A DNA stretch of 64,000 nt from Nereocystis luetkeana. Lineage: Eukaryota > Sar > Phaeophyceae > Laminariales > Laminariaceae. Both the position numbers and the translations under genes were made by a program. The stretch covers positions 9,929,260 to 9,993,259 of the forward strand of contig JARUPZ010000005.1 in NCBI GenBank assembly GCA_031213475.1, in the 5' to 3' direction. Every line of letters starts with the position of its first letter. Position 1 is the first letter of the stretch. A model generated the notes under the pieces. The model was not told the DNA's origin. It ran no database searches and saw nothing but the letters and a program-made list of their open reading frames with translations. Positions 57,718 to 64,000 of the stretch are shown one piece after another.

Positions 57718-60700
57718 AAACGTTCAATATGCAACCTTTACATGTGTCCGACGGAGCTTCTCCTTGCAGGTGCAAACATTACTACTGCTGAACAACATCT
57801 ACATCATATGTTATCCTGCTTGTCCGTCACCTCATCAGTACGAGTGTGGGCCTTGCATTACCGCCTGCAGCATTCCTTGGGGGCATCGCCCGATTGTTGC
57901 TGTGGGCAGGCAGGCACAGTCTGGCTACGAGTACTCGCAGAGTTGCTTCTCGTTAGGTAGAACTCGAACAGGAAAAACAGTTAATCGCATTAGTATTTGA
58001 TGGTTGACTGTCGAGAATTTTCAAGACCATGCCCCATCCATGTGCCTACGCACGTTACCGCGCCGAGCTCGACGAGCTCTGACCGACTTACCACCGCACC
58101 AGCCCGAGAAGGTTTCCTTTGTCTGAGCGTGCACAGAGCCCGCCGGGACTGGAATTGGTTTGCGGCATACCAAGATTGGCGCCACTAATTTCGAATCGTG
58201 ATGACTGACACGCGAACTGAGAAACTCAAAACCAGCGACCCTATCCTCGTATGTGAGCCGTGACGAATAGGCCTTTTTGTACCTCACAAAAAAAGGTGGC
58301 GATTAATTCCTATGAATAGTACACATCAAGCCAATTGGTGGCGTTCAACAGTATGCACTTCGCGCGGAAGCAGCCCGTAGACTGCAGCCCGTACACTCAC
58401 TCTGTGCGTTCGAACCCGTAGAACCTCCGCCATGGACCCCTGTGCCGGTGTTGAGCGCGTCCACATCAATGGCCTGACCTGGAAACAGCCGACAGGGAGA
58501 CGGCAGGGGGCAAGAACAATCAAACGATTACAATCAAGGACGAGGTAATATGTACATTGTGCAGGATCCTTTTACCGGCGACCGGCTGCCGGCCCTACAC
58601 TATCTGAACGACGAATTGAATACAAATACTAGATAGGGCCGAGGAGCTACATGATACTGCATGCGCAGAATTACGACTTGATAATACGAAGCGCTCCATG
58701 CTTTCCGATACAAACAGAGACGGTGCATGCATTCATGTGCGAGCGCGCACGTATTTCATGTGTAAAAGGGACGAGAAAACTAAAACATCGGTGCGGCATC
58801 TGCCAAGAGACGGCGACGGCCATCAACTATCAATGTTCGCGATTACAAGAGCTGCTTGCGGATGGAGCAGCCACAGCTGTCTGTTTCCTGTAATACGTAT
58901 CGGCTCGATTGGTGTGATCGGCACGGATCACGAGCTGTGCTGTGCTTCCTACAAATGCAAAATTAATGCATAGGTCAGGGGTTCGGATCCATTTGTCGTA
59001 CGAATACAGCACACATTTCTTCTGTGTACTCGTACATTCCATTGATTTACTACCCCCACCACGGTGGTGCGTGCCTTCGTCCTTATCGCGAATAAATATA
59101 ATGCCGGTACCTGTACCTGGTACGTGTTATTCTCTCGTTGACTCGCGTCGAATTGTGCATACTATTAATAACTACGTTTACTGTGAATCAGTACAGGAAC
59201 CAGGGCTCCCGGCTTCTCACAGCTGTCATTTCAAATTTTGAAAAGTATAACGGCTACTCGAAAGTTAAATTTTGAATTAATTTATCGCACACAGCAGTTC
59301 ATATTAATAGACGCAATTTATAGATTTACCGTCTTCGGGCACACGAAGTAGACGACCCGACAGGGTTACTACTGGTACAAAGCCTCTATGGGCGAGATTG
59401 AAAACACCAGTTATACCAAGCAGAATACACACAAAACGTCCAAGAGAGCCTTGCCGGTACACAAGCGTCGCAGCAGGAAAAGCAGCACGAACAGGGTGTC
59501 GTCAATGATGCTCACCTTTTCCGCAGCCCGTTTCGACGTCCTCCTCTTCCTCCTCGTCTCCCTTGCCTTCGCACGATTCGCAGGGGCGGCCAACACAGAA
59601 AAGAAGTGGCTGTAAAGTCCACAGCAGTCCCGACGCACCGCAGGGCGTTCAGTGCCCGTCCGGTCACAACGTGATCCATCGGCGCATTTACGTACACCGT
59701 TTGCCTCGTCAACGACACCCCTCATGTCAGTGGGGGAAGGAGTGGGAGGGATTGCCTCCTTACGGCACCTCCCACCACCTCCACACGCCCACCCACCAGG
59801 CGGGCTATCCTCCACCCCTGTCAAGGATTGTAGGCATAGGTTATGGACGGGGTCCCCGCAAACTTTGCACTTGTGGCAGGAGTTGAGGTGGGGGTTTTTG
59901 CACCCCCCTTGGATGCAGCATGGGGCCATTTGTGTGGTGGATGGCTAGAGGGGTTGAAAGTTGAATTGCCAAGGTGTGCGGGGGTGCGGTTCGAAAAATT
60001 GAAAAATTATAAAATTCAAAAAAAAACTTTCGGAAAGTTTTCCATATTCCTTGTCGGGATGCTTGCTGAAGGGGGCGGTTGGTTGAGCAGATGGGAGAAA
60101 TCAACGCCAGCAGCAGTGGCACGCACGTTGGGTTTTGCTCTAGCAGCTGGAGCCCTGGAGGAAATACCTGCCACAGAAGGAAGTTCGCTTGGTCCGCCAC
60201 ATCGAGTGCCATTTCAATACACGTCACGAGTCAGAGCACGATCGTACCGACAGGTGTGTACTGTGAATGCTCGTATTTCTTTCCACACGAGAGATGCGGC
60301 ACCTCGTCCTGCAGCAGTAGTAGTCCAGGCTGAGCGTCGTGGACGATGCGCTACAAGCTGTGCTGCTGCCCCTCGTCTTGACCGGTGACAGATCACGTGA
60401 TGCCGCGAAGGTACCGGTAGCTTATCTGGACTAGGTACTGGCCTCGTGTGGGGCCGAAGCACTACCATGTCTCACGGCGCCGTCTGGCACAAACTTGCAA
60501 ACAAGCCCGACTTACAGTCGACTATTTTTGTGTACTGTTTGTCGCTACAGCAGTAGCAGACAACGACTGTCAGACTCCAGGTGCAAGACGCAAGATGTCT
60601 ACTGCTGTAGGGTGGTGAGATTGATATGGCGGTGTTAGCCAGGCAGGCATGTGACGTAGTGAGTCCCTGTTGGCATTGTCTACTTGTCAAGCGGTTGTCG

Positions 60701-60880
60701 GAGAGGTAACGGGACTGCGAACTTGGGAGAGGACTCTCAATCGTGCAGAGAAAATACAAGAAAAAAACACAAATTAAAAATTCCGCATGTATCGAAAAAT
60801 CACCCTTTTGCACACTGAAATACCATCAAAATCGCCCCCCCCCCCACACGCTTTTTTTTTACCAGTGCTATTGCATGGTC
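57718..60880 (-). repeat. Inverted duplication, right arm
   Basis: Reverse-complement copy of 42740-45388 plus 52262-52536. It lacks the retrotransposon and shows the intact site GCATTAGTATTTGATGG at 57988-58004. About 260 bp at 59834-60094 are present only here and include the first half of the gene below. The outer edge near 60880 (ACCAGTGCTATTGCATGG) fades gradually against the left arm; no target duplication was seen. Confidence 0.92.
59326..59929 (-). CDS. Small Cys/His zinc-binding protein, two exons
   Basis: Exon 1 59516-59929 (138 codons) ends RAAEK at donor AAG^GTGAGC. After a 130-bp intron, acceptor TCGCCCATAG opens exon 2 59326-59385 (19 codons and stop). Both are phase 0, for about 157 residues. 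The N-terminus has a dense ligand cluster, CC-x4-C-x7-C-x2-C-x2-C-x4-H-x2-C, continuing into WACGGGGRC, so one or two zinc sites are likely. The centre is Pro/Asp-rich with more Cys, and residues from about 105 are strongly basic (KARETRRKRRTSKR), a possible nuclear signal. Family unknown; it could be host or transposon-derived. The left-arm copy has lost the start and the cluster. Confidence 0.45.
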
Positions 60881-60981
60881 TCACTGCTGCTGCGCTGTTG
60901 TGCGTCCAGAGCAACCGAGTGTGCTCAGACGACGCTACGGCCTTCGTCGGTCGCCGTTGGACCTCGGCCTAGACTGGAGTG

Positions 60982-61311
60982 ATGAGGAAGCCAGCCGTGT
61001 TTTTCGTGCAGCTGGTCCTCCTGTTGTTGGCAGAAGTCGCAGGGTTTTTCCCCGGTGGGCTTGCGCCTCGTATCGTCAACAGCAGACACGGCACAGCAGC
61101 AGCTTCGCAGAGGACGAGTGCTGCTGTTGATGCCGCCGCCGCTGCTGATGCCTCGTCGGGTAACCTTGCTGCCACTGCAGTGGTACTTTCGTTCGGGTTG
61201 ACGCATGAACAAATGCTGGCGGCGAAGGAAACGGTGTTTGGAAGAGAGGAGCTGTTTCCAGCTGGGGTGGAGGTGATTGACGCCACTTGCAGCGGGGGTA
61301 CTCTGAGGGAG
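60982..61311 (+). CDS. Probable plastid-targeted protein, exon 1
   Basis: ATG at 60982 opens 110 codons ending GTLRE at donor GAG^GTATGA. The first ~22 residues (MRKPAVFFVQLVLLLLAEVA) form a clear signal peptide. The predicted cleavage is followed by GFFPGG, close to the AxA-F motif that sends stramenopile preproteins through the ER into the complex plastid. A Ser/Ala/Arg-rich transit-like stretch follows. From residue ~65 a folded domain seems to begin (AVVLSFGLTHEQ, then VEVIDATCSGGT), loosely recalling FIST-type sensory domains; that is a guess. Later exons were not found in the repeat-rich downstream sequence. It lies about 100 bp outside the right inverted-repeat arm. Confidence 0.55.
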
Positions 61312-61384
61312 GTATGATGGTATTCTATGATTATCAGCACCAACATGATATACAGCAGTAGCACAACTATTAATATTAATATTA

Positions 61385-61660
61385 ATAATAGACGGGTGGG
61401 TGAGTGCCTTGAACTGCTTTGTATCATTAATATTAATAGTAGTTGTGCAGACGTATCACGCATGTTTGCGGTGTCTATCGTAGGTGCGGTATGATAGCAC
61501 GTATATCGACGGGTGGGTGGGTGGGTGGGTGGGTGAGTGGGTGGGTGCCTTGTGCTGCTTTGTGCAGGACCGTCGACCTGCGGCGCATGCTTGCGGTGTC
61601 TGGGGGCGCGACACCGTGCACAGAGAGCCCGCGCAGCATCACCGGCCGCCGCCCCACCCG
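61385..61660 (+). repeat. Dispersed ~130-bp repeat, two adjacent copies
   Basis: Both copies begin in a GGGTGGGTG run, then GCCTTGTGCTGCTTTGT, a GCAGAC/GCAGGACCGT box, and CGCATGYTTGCGGTGTCT. The second copy also has ACACCGTGCACAGAGAGC and GCAGCATCACCGGCCGCC. A third copy is at 63520-63668. The first two lie in the presumed intron of the plastid-targeted gene. Confidence 0.7.
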
Positions 61661-61749
61661 AAACTCTGAAGGGGGTATTGATTTCCCCGACCGAGCACCT
61701 ATACCTCTCATCTTCTCTCGCATATACTACTGTAGTAGGTAATACAAGG

Positions 61750-61796
61750 CGCTTCGCTCCGCGGGCGGCCTACGCCGCCCGCTACGCTCGCTCTGG
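61750..61796. repeat. GC-rich hairpin flanked by GCTTCGCTC
   Basis: Perfect stem GCGGGCGGC / GCCGCCCGC with a 4-base loop (CTAC), flanked by CGCTTCGCTCC and TACGCTCGCTC. Confidence 0.6.
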
Positions 61797-62154
61797 AAGG
61801 AAAAAAGTACATCAAATTATGCGACGTGACAGAGGTCCACGATTGAGTTTAGGTCGTAATTGCAAACCGGCGACTTGATAATGCCAAGAGTCCCGCCGCC
61901 ATGCTTCAGGAACAAACAGCTCCGACGCCAGCTCGAATGCCACATATGCGCTTCGCGTCGCGGATGTCGTACGTACGTACATACCCCAGGTAGGATACTG
62001 CTGTCTGTACTTATTTTCTTCTTTCGATACACTCTTATGTCTGTACTGTATGTAGGAAGAAGGCGAAAGCACAACACGGCACAGCAGCAAAAAAAATGAA
62101 AATGAAACCGAAAACTCGGAAAGGGAAAAAAATCCCCGTCCCCTCTCGTGTAAT

Positions 62155-63410
62155 AATTTTCTGCCTGATGGGAACACCTTGCACCCGGTCGAAAAGAAGG
62201 AAGGAAAAAAAACGCACAGAAGAGCTTCTCTCTCAGCCTCGAACGCCGTCTGCCCCTCTCGCGACCACCTCGCTACCGATTCGGTCCGGGTAAAGCTTAC
62301 ATCACTCTCTGCCACAATCAGCCCCGTCGCCCGCCTCGCGTGAAGCCCGGTGCTCACCGTGGCCGTCGTTCGCCAGCTCGATAACGTTGGTGTTCAAACT
62401 GCACACCTCCTTCTTTCAACTTCAGCGTGGTCGCAAAAATAAGCACCGCTTGAATAGTATCTTGCCCTCCTGAACGACCTTTATAAACTCGTACATACTC
62501 TATCAACAATCATAAATCGAAGCCAGACAAAGCCCGTTCATGCATCCCTCGTGTCTCGAGGCACACCCGACGCCTAGGCACGAAAGTGGCGACCGCGCTC
62601 CTTGGAACCTCCCCTCTACCCGCCAGCACCCGCTGACACCCGCGACGGCGCCGGGCTCTCCCGCCGTGCCGTACTCGGAGTACACGCACGCACACGAAAC
62701 GGAAGACGAAAAAAGAAAGAAAGGACGTGCCAAGAGAAATGGAGAAAACCAAGAACTGCTGGAAAGGTCCGGCAAGTAGTAATGAAAAGCTGCCTGATTG
62801 GAGCACCTTGCACCCGGTCGAAAAGAAGGAAAGAAAAAAAAACGCACAGAAGAGCTTCTCTCTCAGCCTCGTACGCCGCCCGCCCCTCTCGCGACCACCT
62901 CGCTACCGATTCGGTCCGGGTAAAGCTTACATCACTCTCTGCCACAATCAGCCCCCGTCGCCCGCCCCGCGTGAAGCCCGGTGCTCACCGTGGCCGTCGT
63001 TCGCCAGCTCGATAACGTTGGTGTTCAAACTGCACACCTCCTTCTTTCAACTTCAGCGTGGTCGCAAAAATAAGCACCGCTTGAATAGTATCTTGCCTTC
63101 CTGAACGACCTTTATAAACTCGTACATACTCTATCAACAATCATAAATCGAAGCCAGACAAAGCCCGTTCATGCATCCCTCGTGTCTCGAGGCACACGCG
63201 ACGCCTAGGCACGAAAGCGGCGACCGCGCTCCTTGCAACCTCCCCTCTACCCGCCCGCACCCGCTGACACCCGCGATGGTGCCGGGTCCTCCCGCGATGC
63301 CGTGCTCGGAGAACACGTACGCACACGAAACGAAAGAAGAAAAAAGGAAGAAATGGCCGAGAAAACCAAGAACTGCTGGAAAGGTCCGGCAAGTAATGAA
63401 AGGAGGCGGT
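62155..63410 (+). repeat. Tandem duplication, ~630-bp unit
   Basis: Two units (about 62160-62790 and 62790-63400) share GCACCTTGCACCCGGTCG or its variant, AACGCACAGAAGAGCTTCTC, GTGTTCAAACTGCACACCTC, TTTATAAACTCGTACATACT and CGTGTCTCGAGGCACAC, at a constant offset of 629-631 bp. Differences are scattered, with a 12-bp shift only at the 3' edge. The last ~40 bp of unit 1 recur at 63363. Open frames exist on both strands but none has a recognisable domain; whether a gene is duplicated is unknown. Confidence 0.9.
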
Positions 63411-63519
63411 TTGGAAGTGGGAGCTCTGAGAGGCCAGGGATGCACCAACCGAGCACGCTCAGGGGTTGTGATCTAAGTATGTAGTTATATATACTGGTAG
63501 CCCTCGCACCAGGTACGAG

Positions 63520-63668
63520 TATAGATGGGTGGGTGGGTGGTGGGCTGCCTTGCAGTTGATGTGTGCAGGACCGTTAACACGTGACATGTTTTGCGGCGTC
63601 TAATATCAATAATAGGTGCCCTGAAAAACGGTGTGCAGAGAGCACGCGCAGCAGCACCGGCCGCCATC
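63520..63668 (+). repeat. Third copy of the 61.4-kb dispersed repeat
   Basis: GGGTGGGTGG, CTGCCTTGCAGTTGATGTGT, GCAGGACCGT, TTTTGCGGCGTCT and AGAGAGCACGCGCAGCAGCA CCGGCCGCC in the same order as at 61510-61660. Confidence 0.7.
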
Positions 63669-63794
63669 TAAATCATAACAGCAGAGTATCGACGGATGAT
63701 GCAGACCAAATGGGCGCAGAGACGACCACTCGATCTTACTTCCGTTACCTTTTCACGTCATCCTGTCAGGGTTTCTATGTGCACTATGAAGCTT

Positions 63795-64000
63795 TTTTCG
63801 TGGCATGCCGTGGCATTGCCAAGGTGCCACCCATGGCATACATACCATGGCATCCCCATGGCATCCCATGGCGTGGCATAGGATTCCATGGCAGGCCGTG
63901 GCATGCCATGGGTGGTACCATGGCAGCCCCCGCGGCAACCGCCAGAGCACCCCCCACGGCACTCCATGGCAACCTCACGGCATGTAATGGCAACCCCCAC
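63795..64000. repeat. ATGGCA-rich short satellite, runs off the window
   Basis: Degenerate ~10-bp units of the form CCATGGCATN or CCATGGCANNCC recur at least 12 times, with many NcoI-type CCATGG palindromes. The array starts near TCGTGGCATGCCGTGGC and continues past the window end. Open frames inside are periodic and not considered genes. Confidence 0.85.

Noticed and set aside
59387..59512. Membrane-spanning C-terminus for the small zinc-binding protein (unspliced reading)
   Set aside because: The hydrophobic stretch lies after a strong GTGAGC donor in phase 0, with a good acceptor downstream; it is most likely intron.
42740..60880. CRISPR, prophage or operon-type organisation
   Set aside because: Repeats are long, inverted and nested, with eukaryotic introns; nothing prokaryotic is seen.

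Overview
The window is nuclear DNA of a multicellular stramenopile, most probably a brown alga (Phaeophyceae, Ectocarpus-like). The strongest clue is a spliced gene with EsV-1-7 cysteine/histidine repeats (34813-38782), a family greatly expanded in brown algae. Consistent with this are GT-AG introns of about 80 to 1150 bp, sparse genes, CAG/CTG and G/C homopolymer runs, many transposon remnants and a secreted, plastid-type leader on one exon. Nothing resembles an operon, a CRISPR array or a prokaryotic promoter. The species is an inference.

Layout. 0-4 kb: 3' exons of a tail-anchored Qc-SNARE gene (+), with fragments of a dispersed repeat upstream and in an intron. 4.6-12 kb: a paralogous segment pair, three copies of a 109-bp MITE, tRNA-like sequences and microsatellites. 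12-21.5 kb: mostly featureless, with one imperfect fold-back element. 21.6-34.6 kb: a tandem array of about 1-kb monomers organised as 4-mer and 3-mer higher-order repeats. Every full monomer carries a short exon-like island whose length is a multiple of 3, open in the same frame and bounded by phase-1 splice sites. 34.8-38.8 kb: the EsV-1-7 gene (+). 39-42.7 kb: tRNA-derived repeats and a 50-bp minisatellite. 42.7-60.9 kb: a roughly 3-kb inverted duplication (arms 42740-52536 and 57718-60880). The left arm is split by a complete Ty1/copia LTR retrotransposon (45389-52256, minus strand) and the right arm keeps the matching empty site. Between the arms lie a decayed tyrosine recombinase, a tandem repeat and a small two-exon gene. 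60.98-61.3 kb: first exon of a probable plastid-targeted protein. 61.4-64 kb: tandem duplications and an ATGGCA-rich satellite running off the window.

The genes do not form a pathway. The window reads as a repeat-rich region where a few host genes (SNARE, EsV-1-7 protein, plastid-type precursor, small zinc-binding protein) sit among duplications whose order of events can be read. The inverted duplication came first, the copia insertion came later (3 differences seen between its LTRs), and unequal exchange reshaped the tandem array. Exon coordinates come from splice motifs, phase agreement and protein motifs read by eye. No alignment or database search was run.
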